The notes under the pieces: generated by a model
The model's database searches: none
What the model was told of the DNA's origin: nothing
What the model saw: only the letters and a program-made list of their open reading frames with translations
Source: Alteromonas sp. KUL106
GTDB taxonomy: Bacteria; Pseudomonadota; Gammaproteobacteria; Enterobacterales; Alteromonadaceae
Direction of reading: 5' to 3'
DNA: 64,000 bases
Assembly: GCF_009811415.1 (NCBI RefSeq)
Contig: NZ_BLIG01000048.1
Location: forward strand, 1 to 64,000
In this document: positions 17,431 to 26,601 of the stretch, one piece after another
Layout of the letters: each line of letters begins with the position of its first letter
Position numbering within the stretch: position 1 is the first letter of the stretch
Position numbers and translations under genes: made by a program

Positions 17431-18354
17431 TTACGCCTCGGGTAGATCTAGGTATAGCGTAGTTAAGCTGCCATCTCGAATAATCGTTAATTCTATATTT
17501 TGTGCATTGCGTAGCTCAGACAAAGCCTCTTGCGATTGTTGCAAGTCGGTAAGGTCTAGCCCGTTAATTTGGGTAATGACATCGCCTGCTTGGAGGCCGG
17601 CAGATTTAAATAACTCGGGTTCTTTTCCCGGGCTTACCTGATAGCCAATGAGTTGGCCTTCTTCTGTTTTTGGTGATATGGAGATGAAGTCCGTGAAACT
17701 TGCTGGACGCTCTCTGAGAGCGACGGTTGCTTCTAGCGCTTCATCACTCAACTCGACGGCATCTTCTTCGTACTCATCTTCCACTGGCTCAGGTCGGTTT
17801 CTTGCCTGCATTTCACGACGTCGATTCGCTTCTTCATAATCAATGCCATCAAGCATCAGGGTTTCGTTTCTTACCCCGTTCTTAATAATAACGCGGTCGT
17901 TGTAAACTTTTTGTAGTGTGGCATTAGTGCCTTCAATTTTTTCACCTAACCCGTAAACAGCTTGGCTTCCGCGATTTTCTATAATAGCGGTGCCGGCTTC
18001 TTGCTCAGAGCTTGCGACCACGCCTGTTAACGTGAGATTTAATCGCGTTTCTGGCGCGTCGGTTACCTCAGCAACCGGCTCGGCAGGCTTCGCTGCGGCG
18101 TTACCGAACAAATTCAACTGTTGTATTTTGGTGATGTTGACCCCATTTTTGCCGGAGGTCGAAGAAACAACTGGTGCCCGACTTACTGTGGGTGTCGCAG
18201 ATAGTTGTGGTTCGGGTATAATTTGCCAAACAAGTTTGGCAGCAAACGCAATTAAATACAGGCTAAGCAGAACCACTACGATGGTGTGTAGCTGTTTTTG
18301 ATGCTGGTTTAGATAAACAACCAGAGAATGTGGGTTGGGTTTATTGAATGTCAT
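17431..18354 (-). CDS. gspC: Type II secretion system protein GspC
   Basis: A 307-residue inner-membrane protein with one membrane helix near residues 20-45 (HTIVVVLLSLYLIAFAAKLVWQI), a homology-region domain (LNLFGNAA, LTLTGVVASSEQEAGTAIIENRGSQAVYGLGEKI) that contacts the secretin N0 domain, and a C-terminal PDZ domain (residues about 215-307, SAGLQAGDVITQINGLDL). It is the first gene of the gsp operon, separated from gspD by 88 bases and divergent from hslR. Confidence 0.95.
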   Translation of the reverse strand: MTFNKPNPHSLVVYLNQHQKQLHTIVVVLLSLYLIAFAAKLVWQIIPEPQLSATPTVSRAPVVSSTSGKNGVNITKIQQLNLFGNAAAKPAEPVAEVTDAPETRLNLTLTGVVASSEQEAGTAIIENRGSQAVYGLGEKIEGTNATLQKVYNDRVIIKNGVRNETLMLDGIDYEEANRRREMQARNRPEPVEDEYEEDAVELSDEALEATVALRERPASFTDFISISPKTEEGQLIGYQVSPGKEPELFKSAGLQAGDVITQINGLDLTDLQQSQEALSELRNAQNIELTIIRDGSLTTLYLDLPEA

Positions 18355-18377
18355 GCTGCCACTGATGGTACTGCTTT

Positions 18378-18404
18378 ATTATAATATAGTGAATTTTTGG
18401 TTAA
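18378..18404 (-). promoter_or_regulatory. gspC: Candidate promoter of the gsp operon
   Basis: On the minus strand a TATAAT box (18378-18383) lies 24 bases upstream of gspC, with TTAACC 15 bases further up (18399-18404). The spacer is short of the ideal 17, so this is tentative. Confidence 0.35.
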
Positions 18405-18483
18405 CCGCGCTTTAGCAAACCCATAATAGCCTAGTAAAGGTGAGGGTCACAACACTAAAGCTACACCATTACGAAATTATTAC

Positions 18484-18888
18484 ATGAGCCAATTGGAAAG
18501 TAACAATACAACACAGAATGTCAGGCTGGACAAGTGGCTGTGGGCTGCGAGGTTCTTCAAGACCCGCGCAATTGCCAGAGACATGGTGCAGTCGGGAAAG
18601 GTCCAGTACAACGGGCAACGAGCCAAACCTGGTAAGCATGTAGAGCTCGGTGCCATGATAAAAGTTCCCTCTGGATGGGATATTCGTGAAATAAAGGTGC
18701 TAGGCTTGAGTGATAAGCGCGTGAGCGCGACGCTTGCACAGACACTGTTTGAAGAGACTGACGAAAGTGTAACAAAACGTGAAGAAAACCAAGCTGCGCG
18801 AAAAATGAATGCATTTCACAGCCCTAAACCCGATCACAGACCTGATAAAAAGCAGCGACGACAGATTATTAAATTTAAGCAGCAATAA
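18484..18888 (+). CDS. hslR: Ribosome-associated heat shock protein Hsp15
   Basis: A 134-residue S4-domain RNA-binding protein that binds free 50S subunits carrying a nascent chain and helps recycle them after heat shock. The S4 segment VRLDKWLWAARFFKTRAIARDMVQSGKVQYNGQR spans residues about 14-48, and the basic C-terminus HRPDKKQRRQIIKFKQQ is typical of Hsp15. It starts an hslR-hslO unit, with 23 bases between genes. This pair is conserved with yrfG upstream and pckA downstream in enterobacteria. Confidence 0.95.
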   Translation: MSQLESNNTTQNVRLDKWLWAARFFKTRAIARDMVQSGKVQYNGQRAKPGKHVELGAMIKVPSGWDIREIKVLGLSDKRVSATLAQTLFEETDESVTKREENQAARKMNAFHSPKPDHRPDKKQRRQIIKFKQQ

Positions 18889-18911
18889 TACGCTGCTCAA
18901 CAGGATTAGTT

Positions 18912-19811
18912 ATGAGCGATTTCGATAAATTACACCGCTTCTTATTCACTCAAGCCAACGTCCGTGGCGAATTGGTGCGCCTTGATGAGAGCTTAAAGCA
19001 AATTGTGCACAGCTATGAATACCCAGTGCAAATTCAAACGTTACTTAGTGAGATGGCAGCGGCGACGTCACTGTTAACGGCGACACTTAAGTTCAAAGGT
19101 GAAATTTCACTGCAAATTCAAAGCAAAGGCCCAGTGAGTTATGCGGTATTAAATGCCACCCACGAACAAACCCTTCGCGGCGTAGCGCGCTGGGATGAGT
19201 CTCTAGAGACGCTGCCTGAAACGTTTTCAGAGCTTTTGTCTCAAGCGGTATTGGTCATTACTATTACACCAGATGAAGGCGAACGTTATCAGGGCGTTGT
19301 CGCGTTAGATAAACCTTCTCTCGCTGAATGCATTGAAGGCTATTTCGACCAGTCTGAGCAGCTAGCGACCAGCGTTCACTTAATGACAGACTTGAGCGAT
19401 CCCAGTAACGCAAAAGCGTCGGGCGTGCTGCTACAGGTACTGCCTACCGATGCCAGTGCTACCGATGTGTCGCAGGCGAACGAATTTGCACACATTTCTA
19501 AGCTGACTGAAACGCTTACCAAAGAAGAGATGTTTTCTTTGTCTGTTGAAGATATCTTGTATCGTCTTTATCACCAAGAAGACGTGGAAGTATACCCAGC
19601 TAAAGATGTGACGTTTGCGTGTTCATGTTCGAAAGAACGCAGCGCAGAAGCACTGCGTCATGTTGAGAAGTCTGAACTTCACGCAATTATCGCCGAAGAA
19701 GGCGCCATCAAAATGAACTGCCAGTACTGTCATACCGAGTATCGTTTTGACAGTATCGACGTAGAGGCGATTCACAATGGAAACTTTGACGTTTCATCGT
19801 CAAATCAATAA
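18912..19811 (+). CDS. hslO: Redox-regulated chaperone Hsp33
   Basis: A 299-residue cytoplasmic holdase activated by oxidation. The zinc-binding redox switch cysteines are at about 237 and 239 (CSC) and 270 and 273 (CQYC), giving the CxC...CxxC signature. The N-terminal domain (DKLHRFLFTQANVRGELVRLDESLKQI) is characteristic. It follows hslR and is closed by a terminator before pckA. Confidence 0.97.
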   Translation: MSDFDKLHRFLFTQANVRGELVRLDESLKQIVHSYEYPVQIQTLLSEMAAATSLLTATLKFKGEISLQIQSKGPVSYAVLNATHEQTLRGVARWDESLETLPETFSELLSQAVLVITITPDEGERYQGVVALDKPSLAECIEGYFDQSEQLATSVHLMTDLSDPSNAKASGVLLQVLPTDASATDVSQANEFAHISKLTETLTKEEMFSLSVEDILYRLYHQEDVEVYPAKDVTFACSCSKERSAEALRHVEKSELHAIIAEEGAIKMNCQYCHTEYRFDSIDVEAIHNGNFDVSSSNQ

Positions 19812-19862
19812 CCACACGCTAGCGCTTGCCAGTAACAGGTAGGCTCGCATTTAAAGAATCAG

Positions 19863-19903
19863 AGCACCTAAAGAAGTGGGCACACTACGTTAGGTGCTTT
19901 TTT
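19863..19903 (+). terminator. Terminator after hslO
   Basis: The arms AGCACCTA and TAGGTGCT enclose a 20-base loop and are followed by a run of T. The long loop makes it less strong than usual. Confidence 0.7.
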
Positions 19904-20134
19904 ATTCCCCGCTTTCTTTCAATAAATCTAAACACTTAACGACTGGTTAAAAATTACTCACCAGTAAGTGTTTATCTTTTCATCATTAAGATGCACCTAT
20001 CATTTCCCCGCTTTTTGAAAATTTTTACTGTTACTTTCAAAAAAAATTAGCGTTCTTTTATTTTGAAATTCATCGATCAATATCGCCGGCCTCATCACTT
20101 TTATCCCATATTTATCTGACAAATGGGTGAAAAA

Positions 20135-20149
20135 TGTAATTATATTACA
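20135..20149. promoter_or_regulatory. Palindrome upstream of pckA, possible operator
   Basis: TGTAAT and ATTACA arms flank a three-base centre, about 140 bases upstream of the pckA start in AT-rich DNA. The binding protein is unknown; the arms do not match CRP. Confidence 0.35.
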
Positions 20150-20285
20150 ATATTTGTGAAATTATAGGCAGCTAAATAGTGGGTATGTGTTTTAAAAATG
20201 CGCTTTAAGCCTTGTTTACATTAGACTCTTGTAGGTGATACTTTTTTGAAAGTGCTTTTGAAAAATTACATATAGGGTAACAGCC

Positions 20286-21848
20286 ATGACCGCAGCAGCC
20301 TCAATTCAAACGGAACTGAAAGTAACGCCACTCACCGACCTGCCTAATGCAGAACTCATTGAACGCGCAGTATTGCGCGGCGAAGGTGTATTAGATAAGA
20401 ACGGGGCGCTTGTCGTTGAAACCGGCAAGCGTACAGGCCGCTCTCCAAACGACCGATTTATCGTTAAAGAGCCTTCTACAGAAAATGACATAGACTGGGG
20501 CAAGGTGAACAAGCCTTTTGACGCGGACAAGTTTGACGCGCTGTGGGACAGAGTAGATGCCTATCTTTCTACCCAAGAACACTTTCTATCTCACCTTCAG
20601 GTAGGTTCAGATCCTGAACATGCATTATCTCTTGAAGTACGCACGCAAACAGCATGGCAGCATGTGTTTGCTCGCAACCTTTTTATTATTCCAGAGAAGT
20701 GGAATGTTAAAGGCGACAAGCCTTGGCAAATCTTAAATGTACCTGGCTTTGTTTGCGAACCAGAGCGTGATGGCACCAACAGTGATGGCACCGTCATCAT
20801 CAATTTCGCTAAAAAGCGCGTGTTGATTGCAGGTATGCGCTACGCGGGTGAAATGAAAAAGGCCATGTTCTCAGTGCAAAACTTTTTGCTTCCGGCGAAA
20901 GATGTACTCCCTATGCACTGCTCTGCAAACGTAGGTGAAGAAGGCGATGTGACTTTATTCTTCGGTCTTTCAGGCACAGGTAAAACCACGCTTTCTGCAG
21001 ACCCTAAGCGTTTCCTAATTGGTGATGATGAGCACGGCTGGGCACCAGGCAGCGTGTTTAACATTGAAGGAGGGTGCTATGCAAAATGTATCGACCTTTC
21101 TCAAAAGAATGAGCCGGTAATTTGGAATGCAATTAAGTTCGGTACGATCCTAGAAAACGTTGTGTTAGATGAAACACGCACGCCAGATTATACCGACACG
21201 TCGTTAACCCAAAATTCACGTGCTGCCTACCCGCTTTCACACATCGAGAAGCGCGTTGCTGAAAACCGAGGCGGCGAGCCGCGCTCAGTGGTGTTTTTGA
21301 CCTGTGACGTAAGCGGCGTTTTGCCTCCTGTTTCTGTGTTAAGTGAAGAAGCTGCTGCTTATCACTTCTTAAGTGGCTATACCGCGAAAGTAGGTTCTAC
21401 TGAAATTGGTTCTACTAGCGATATTGAATCAACTTTCTCAACCTGTTTTGGTGCGCCTTTCTTCCCGCGTCCAGCAGGCGTTTACGCAGAGCTTCTTATT
21501 AAGCGAGTGAAAGCGTTTGGCGCTAAGGTTTACTTGGTGAATACCGGTTGGACCGGCGGTCCTTATGGTACGGGCAGTCGCTTTGATATTCCTACTACCC
21601 GCGCCATTATCGATGCGATTGTATCTGGCAGTTTGGCTGATGTAGAAACCCAGCATATTGATGCGCTTAACCTTGATGTACCTGTTTCAATTGAAGGCGT
21701 AGATAGCAATCTGCTTGTGCCGCAAAACACGTGGGCTGACAAAGAAAAGTACAACGAGTACGCAGCTAACTTGGTGAACGACTTTAAAGAAAACTTTGAA
21801 AAGTACGACGTTAGCGACGCTATCGTTAAAGCCGGGCCAGGTAACTAA
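20286..21848 (+). CDS. pckA: Phosphoenolpyruvate carboxykinase (ATP)
   Basis: A 520-residue gluconeogenic enzyme converting oxaloacetate and ATP to phosphoenolpyruvate, CO2 and ADP. The kinase-1a P-loop GLSGTGKTT is at about residues 227-235, the kinase-2 motif FLIGDDEHGW follows at about 243, and the RTGRSPNDRFIV and NTGWTGGPYG segments are intact. The length and motifs identify the ATP-dependent type. Monocistronic, with a strong terminator downstream. Confidence 0.97.
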   Translation: MTAAASIQTELKVTPLTDLPNAELIERAVLRGEGVLDKNGALVVETGKRTGRSPNDRFIVKEPSTENDIDWGKVNKPFDADKFDALWDRVDAYLSTQEHFLSHLQVGSDPEHALSLEVRTQTAWQHVFARNLFIIPEKWNVKGDKPWQILNVPGFVCEPERDGTNSDGTVIINFAKKRVLIAGMRYAGEMKKAMFSVQNFLLPAKDVLPMHCSANVGEEGDVTLFFGLSGTGKTTLSADPKRFLIGDDEHGWAPGSVFNIEGGCYAKCIDLSQKNEPVIWNAIKFGTILENVVLDETRTPDYTDTSLTQNSRAAYPLSHIEKRVAENRGGEPRSVVFLTCDVSGVLPPVSVLSEEAAAYHFLSGYTAKVGSTEIGSTSDIESTFSTCFGAPFFPRPAGVYAELLIKRVKAFGAKVYLVNTGWTGGPYGTGSRFDIPTTRAIIDAIVSGSLADVETQHIDALNLDVPVSIEGVDSNLLVPQNTWADKEKYNEYAANLVNDFKENFEKYDVSDAIVKAGPGN

Positions 21849-21901
21849 TACCTCGTCCGCCCCTTCCCAACGTTCATCACACTCAACGTGATTGATGTTT
21901 T

Positions 21902-21929
21902 GCCCGCACCGTGTTGCGGGCTTTTTTTT
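21902..21929 (+). terminator. Terminator after pckA
   Basis: The stem GCCCGCA and TGCGGGC has a six-base loop and is followed directly by eight T residues. Confidence 0.9.
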
Positions 21930-21992
21930 AGCGGTTGTTGATTGGTATGGTTAGGCTTTCGAGAGCTATCTGATTCAGTGACACCTTTACTA

Positions 21993-22481
21993 TTAGAGCG
22001 TTGAGCTAAACCAATTTGTGGATACTGGAGTAAAGTCGATGTTCGACCTGTACTGAAAAAGCTCGCTGTCCATGTGACTGTCTCTAATCCAGTATTTCTG
22101 ATTATCAATAGAAATAAGTCTTAGGGTGTAAGGCACGCCAAATGGATCTAGAGAAGCTGTTTCGATAAGTAATGAAGTATCAAAAATACGAATCTCTCTG
22201 TCCTTGTTATTGGGTGCAGGTATTAACTTGTTTTCGGCGTTATAGACAACAGGGACAGTAATATGAACGATGTCTTGTGGGAGATTATGCAGTCTAGCAA
22301 TATCAGACAGCTTTTCGTCACTAAATACAGTAGGTTCAAAATGCCAACCAGCGTCAATGTGCACCGTCGCTAAAGCGACGTTATTATCTCCAACATGAAC
22401 AAAAGCGTTAGGCTGAAATAATCTGACAAAGCAATAAAACCCAAATAAAGTTGTAACGACACTAAATAACATCCATCGCAT
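21993..22481 (-). CDS. Hypothetical membrane-anchored protein
   Basis: A 162-residue protein I do not recognise. One hydrophobic segment at residues 3-22 (WMLFSVVTTLFGFYCFVRLF) would anchor it or act as a signal; the rest looks soluble with mixed alpha/beta character and includes FDTSLLIETASLDPFGVPYTLRLISIDNQKYWIRD. It stands alone between pckA and the GH31 gene, pointing away from the latter. The coding assignment rests on length, a plausible N-terminus and the absence of a better frame. Confidence 0.6.
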   Translation of the reverse strand: MRWMLFSVVTTLFGFYCFVRLFQPNAFVHVGDNNVALATVHIDAGWHFEPTVFSDEKLSDIARLHNLPQDIVHITVPVVYNAENKLIPAPNNKDREIRIFDTSLLIETASLDPFGVPYTLRLISIDNQKYWIRDSHMDSELFQYRSNIDFTPVSTNWFSSTL

Positions 22482-22629
22482 TATTCATTTCGCTCTAGAT
22501 TAACTTTGTTCGGAAAGGTTGGCATCGGCGCATAATTAGTTGATGGCATAAGGGAGTATTCTTCCATGATTACTAGACTCGCTTTTTGTATATCTTTTTA
22601 TATCAGTAAGTGAGCCAAAGAGATAATCA

Positions 22630-22651
22630 TTAATAACACAATTGTTATTAA
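22630..22651. promoter_or_regulatory. Inverted repeat upstream of the GH31 gene
   Basis: The arms TTAATAAC and GTTATTAA flank a six-base centre, about 125 bases before the GH31 start. Possible operator for the GH31-MFS pair; the regulator is not in the neighbourhood. Confidence 0.4.
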
Positions 22652-22775
22652 CAAATTTAACATTATGAATACGTATGTTTATTTAAGTTGAGCAAGGTAC
22701 TGGCTATCATTCATCGTACACACGTAGGCTTCAATCTAGCGCGCTTCGCTATGAAGCACAAAGAAGGTTTTAAGC

Positions 22776-25199
22776 ATGATAGACAGGAAACAGCGTTTAG
22801 CACTTGCATGTGCTGGTTTGGCATTTTTCTCGATAAATACGGTCGCCGAAGTTCAAACAGCACTACTCGAAAAAGCAACGCTACATATTGATACGGATAC
22901 CAATGATTTCACGATAAGCGCCTTGCACAATAGTGGGTTTCAAGTAACGTATCTTACTGATAATAATGGCATGCCTTACGCAAATCTACCATCTATGGCG
23001 CTTCTCGAGCGCGCGTTGACTGACGTTACAAACACCACTGCCAGTAATCTAGAGCTAGTTGAAACAGCCACAACCCTGATCTTTAAACTCAATAATATTG
23101 CAGCGCATGTTGATAAGTCGACACACGCTATCAGTTATTCTGTAAACGGCAAAGTTGTGGCGAAAGAGCAAGGTGGACTTAGCATTTCCAGCAATGGCGT
23201 CAGCCTGTCGTTTGCGCTAGATAAAAACGAAAAGCTTTATGGTGGTGGCCAGCGTGTTTTAGGTATGGATCGTCGTGGTCATAGCATGCCGCTGTACAAC
23301 AAAGCACATTACGGTTACACCACGTCTTCAAATCAGATGTACTTTGGCCTGTCGGCCGTGATGTCGTCAAAAAATTATAGCGTATTGTTTGATAACACCG
23401 CTTCTGGCGAGCTAGATATTGGCAAAACGAACAGCGAAGAGTTGCTATTTAAGGCGCAGGGCGGCCGCGCTAGCTACATCATGGTGTTGGGTGAAAGCCT
23501 AGAAGATACGGTAACGAATACCGTAGCAGTAACAGGAAAACAGCCGCTTCCTCCACGCTGGCTCCTCGGTAACTTTGCGTCGCGATTTGGCTATAAATCC
23601 CAAAACGAAGTTATGGAAGTGGTAGATGCTTTCAATAAGCAAGATATTCCCGTTGATGCCGTGGTGCTCGACTTATATTGGTTTGGGAAAGACATTCAAG
23701 GTCATATGGGGAACTTGAGTTGGGATCGTGAAACGTTTCCCGAGCCAGAGAAAATGATGAGTGAGCTACGCAGTCAAGACGTAAAAACTGTGCTGATCAC
23801 TGAGCCGTTTATTCTGACAACGTCAAAGCAATGGGAAAGCGCGGTTGCAAATAATGCACTAGCGCAAAATGCTGATGGCCAGCCGTACACGTTTGATTTC
23901 TATTTCGGTAATACAGGCTTAGTTGATGTGTTCAGTGAAAGCGGCCAAAACTGGTTTTGGCAATACTATGAAAAGCTTGCTGCACAGGGTGTTGCAGGCT
24001 GGTGGGGCGACTTGGGCGAGCCAGAAGTGCATCCCGATGATATTCAGCACATGTGGCAGTCGAAGAAAGTAAGCGGCGCAGAAGTCCACAATGCCTACGG
24101 TCATCAGTGGGCGAAAACCGTGTATAACAATTTAACTGAACTGCAACCCGACACGCGCCCATTCGTGCTGATGCGTTCAGGCTTTTTGGGTAGTCAACGT
24201 TACGGCATGGTGCCTTGGACGGGTGATGTAAGTCGAAGCTGGGGCGGGCTCAAGCCGCAGGTAGAACTCGCACTTCAGATGAGTGTTTTCGGGTTAGCCT
24301 ATACGCACTCTGACCTAGGCGGCTTTGCGGGTGGCGAAACATTTGATGCCGAGCTTTATACAAGATGGCTTCAGTTCGGTGCCTTTTCACCGGTATTTAG
24401 GCCTCATGCGCAAGATAACATTGCGCCAGAGCCGGTTTTCCACGCTGACCCTGTAAAGTCGATTGCGCGCAAGTTTATTCAACTTCGCTACGACATGCTG
24501 CCGTACAACTATTCGTTGGCCTTTGAAAATGCGCTTTACGGCACGCCATTAATGCGTCCGTTAGCGATGAAGTACGCTGAAAGCGATTGGTTTGAAAATG
24601 CAGACAGTTATTTGTGGGGCGACGGGGTTTTAGTTTCGCCCGTGACGATGCCCAATCACACGTTGTGGCCAACGGCGCTTCCTGAAGGCGTATGGTTCGA
24701 CTTTTTCTCTGACACCCCATACCAAGGTGGTCGAACGGTGGATTACCCGCTAAGCGAAGACAATTTCCCAGTATGGGTGAAGGCGGGAAGCTTTATACCG
24801 ATGGCTAAAGGGCTTAGTCGTACAGAGCAGTCCAATGCGCGCAAACTGGAAATACATTATTGGTATGACAGCTCGGTAACGTCGTCTTCCTATACCTATT
24901 ACGAGGACGACGGTGTAGACCCAGCATCTGTCGATAAAGGTTTATACACCACTTTGCAGCTGCACTCGTCAGTAAATGACAACAACGGGTTAACCCTTTC
25001 GCTTAGCAGTGACGGCAGCTATATCGGTATGCCGAAACAGCGCAACATTAACTATGTGGTGCATGGTTTCAAAGAAAAGCCAAAGAGCGTTGCCATTGAT
25101 GGTCGTGTCGTACCAGTGCAGTGGGATGAAAAAGGGAAAACGCTTTCACTTGCATTTTCGTGCGACTACCAGCAACCTGTGAAGGTAGTGATTATGTGA
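22776..25199 (+). CDS. Exported GH31 alpha-glucosidase / alpha-transglucosylase
   Basis: An 807-residue glycoside hydrolase family 31 enzyme. A signal peptide (residues 1 to about 24, ending NTVA) is followed by an N-terminal beta-sandwich, the catalytic barrel and C-terminal beta domains. The nucleophile Asp is at about 412 in GWWGDLGEPEV, and the likely acid/base Asp at about 484 in WTGDVSRSW. The GDLGEPE form of the nucleophile motif resembles the Cellvibrio transglucosylase Agd31B more than plain maltases. It would act on alpha-glucans in the periplasm or outside the cell. A transporter follows 142 bases downstream. Confidence 0.9.
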   Translation: MIDRKQRLALACAGLAFFSINTVAEVQTALLEKATLHIDTDTNDFTISALHNSGFQVTYLTDNNGMPYANLPSMALLERALTDVTNTTASNLELVETATTLIFKLNNIAAHVDKSTHAISYSVNGKVVAKEQGGLSISSNGVSLSFALDKNEKLYGGGQRVLGMDRRGHSMPLYNKAHYGYTTSSNQMYFGLSAVMSSKNYSVLFDNTASGELDIGKTNSEELLFKAQGGRASYIMVLGESLEDTVTNTVAVTGKQPLPPRWLLGNFASRFGYKSQNEVMEVVDAFNKQDIPVDAVVLDLYWFGKDIQGHMGNLSWDRETFPEPEKMMSELRSQDVKTVLITEPFILTTSKQWESAVANNALAQNADGQPYTFDFYFGNTGLVDVFSESGQNWFWQYYEKLAAQGVAGWWGDLGEPEVHPDDIQHMWQSKKVSGAEVHNAYGHQWAKTVYNNLTELQPDTRPFVLMRSGFLGSQRYGMVPWTGDVSRSWGGLKPQVELALQMSVFGLAYTHSDLGGFAGGETFDAELYTRWLQFGAFSPVFRPHAQDNIAPEPVFHADPVKSIARKFIQLRYDMLPYNYSLAFENALYGTPLMRPLAMKYAESDWFENADSYLWGDGVLVSPVTMPNHTLWPTALPEGVWFDFFSDTPYQGGRTVDYPLSEDNFPVWVKAGSFIPMAKGLSRTEQSNARKLEIHYWYDSSVTSSSYTYYEDDGVDPASVDKGLYTTLQLHSSVNDNNGLTLSLSSDGSYIGMPKQRNINYVVHGFKEKPKSVAIDGRVVPVQWDEKGKTLSLAFSCDYQQPVKVVIM

Positions 25200-25341
25200 T
25201 AATTAAGGACTGCTTTTCTTTATTACACGGTAAAGCTCAGCGTCCTTTGAGGGTTCACTTTATGGTTAAGGGGCATGCCTTTGCTGTGCCCTCACGTTTT
25301 AAATCGGATGTCTTTTTACTGATATCATCCATGGAGCCTAA

Positions 25342-26514
25342 ATGAGCCGACTTCCTGCCACCATAGTTATTTTTGCTGGTTTTTTCCTAATTGGTAAGTT
25401 GTTCCTCTTGTGGGGAATACTGCTGCCAGATATTGCCGCCGATCTACAAATGTCAGAGGTTGTCAGTGGCGCGCTGTTCTCGCTTTTTTCAGTAGGTATG
25501 ATGTTGGGCGCGGTGATAGGTGGCAAGTACGCCAGTCGCTTTGAATATATGCCGCTTTTAGCCACACTGTTTAGCATGAATACAGGGCTTCTGTTGCTGG
25601 TCTCAGTATTGTCGTCCTGGCAATGGTTTTTGGTATTAGCCGTGTTGATTGGTGTAGTGAGTTCCACAATATTCACTATTGGGCATACGCTCATTGCGCG
25701 CATGTATGCAGAAAAGCGCTTTACCATGATGGGGTTAATGGACTTTATGTTCAGCCTTGGTACCTTTGCTGCCTCGTTTTTCGTCACACTGTTATATCTT
25801 GTTGAGTATAACTGGCGTTTGCCTATTCAAGTCGTGGCGGGCGTTATGATAATCCTGTCTTGCTATACATTTATTGCAGCGCGCTCACAGGCAAAAGTAC
25901 TTAAAGGCCAACCTAAAGCGCCAAAGAAAACCTTGGCCTTTGGCGTCATCATTAAGCAGCCGGTTTTTATATTTCTGACCCTGCTCACCTTTGGCTATGG
26001 CGCTGTAGAGTTTGGAAACGCGAACTGGTTTGTAAGCTATGCGCAAAACGGTTTGGGTTTTACCGGCGAGCAATCGCGTAATTTATTAGCATGCTTTACG
26101 GCTGGTATGGTGATTAGCCGCCTGACCTTTCCATTTTTACTCCGCTTTGTGTCGGTGCATCGCATGATAGTGTTAATGGCTACCGCTTCGCTTGCTGGCG
26201 TGTTCGCGCTTAAGCTTATGCCAACCTTTTACGGTATTGGTGCGGGTAATCTATTACTGGGTTTAGGATTAGGTGGGCTTTTTCCACTTGCACTGTCGGC
26301 GGCAATGAACATCGACAGCGACAACGGGCCGGTGCTTTCTGGTATTTCAATTATTGGTAATTCGACTGGCGTACAAGTCGCTTCTTTTTCTACCGGGCTT
26401 TGGGCCAACTTTGCACCGCTTACAACTGCGTTTTGGGTAATACCATTAGGGGGATGTGTGTTGTGGTTCGCTTCTTATGGTTACAGCAGGAAGATAAAGT
26501 ACCATCGAAGCTGA
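25342..26514 (+). CDS. MFS transporter, TsgA/FucP-like
   Basis: A 390-residue major facilitator superfamily permease with about twelve hydrophobic segments. The N-half loop GGKYASRFEYMPLL and the IGHTLIARMYAEKRFTMMGLMDFMFSLGTFAASF region resemble the TsgA/FucP group. GGAG precedes the ATG by five bases. Its position after the GH31 gene suggests uptake of a product of that enzyme, such as glucose or a short glucoside. This is inference; the substrate cannot be read from the sequence. Confidence 0.8.
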   Translation: MSRLPATIVIFAGFFLIGKLFLLWGILLPDIAADLQMSEVVSGALFSLFSVGMMLGAVIGGKYASRFEYMPLLATLFSMNTGLLLLVSVLSSWQWFLVLAVLIGVVSSTIFTIGHTLIARMYAEKRFTMMGLMDFMFSLGTFAASFFVTLLYLVEYNWRLPIQVVAGVMIILSCYTFIAARSQAKVLKGQPKAPKKTLAFGVIIKQPVFIFLTLLTFGYGAVEFGNANWFVSYAQNGLGFTGEQSRNLLACFTAGMVISRLTFPFLLRFVSVHRMIVLMATASLAGVFALKLMPTFYGIGAGNLLLGLGLGGLFPLALSAAMNIDSDNGPVLSGISIIGNSTGVQVASFSTGLWANFAPLTTAFWVIPLGGCVLWFASYGYSRKIKYHRS

Positions 26515-26601
26515 CTACCTTGAAAAGGCAGGCTCGGTGAATGAAGACCTTTCCTGTTGCTCACTATGGCGCGGTAAAGAGTCACCGCAAATCATTGGCA
26601 A

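Larger units (their letters stand above)
19812..20285 (+). other. AT-rich leader and promoter region of pckA
   Basis: After the hslO terminator about 380 AT-rich bases precede pckA with no gene visible. They include the palindrome at 20135-20149 and end in a weak ribosome site (AGGG) before the pckA ATG. A long upstream region suits a metabolically regulated gene. Confidence 0.6.

Noticed and set aside
22688..22891. Small plus-strand frame overlapping the GH31 start
   Set aside because: It lacks a ribosome site and overlaps the well-supported signal peptide coding region in another frame.
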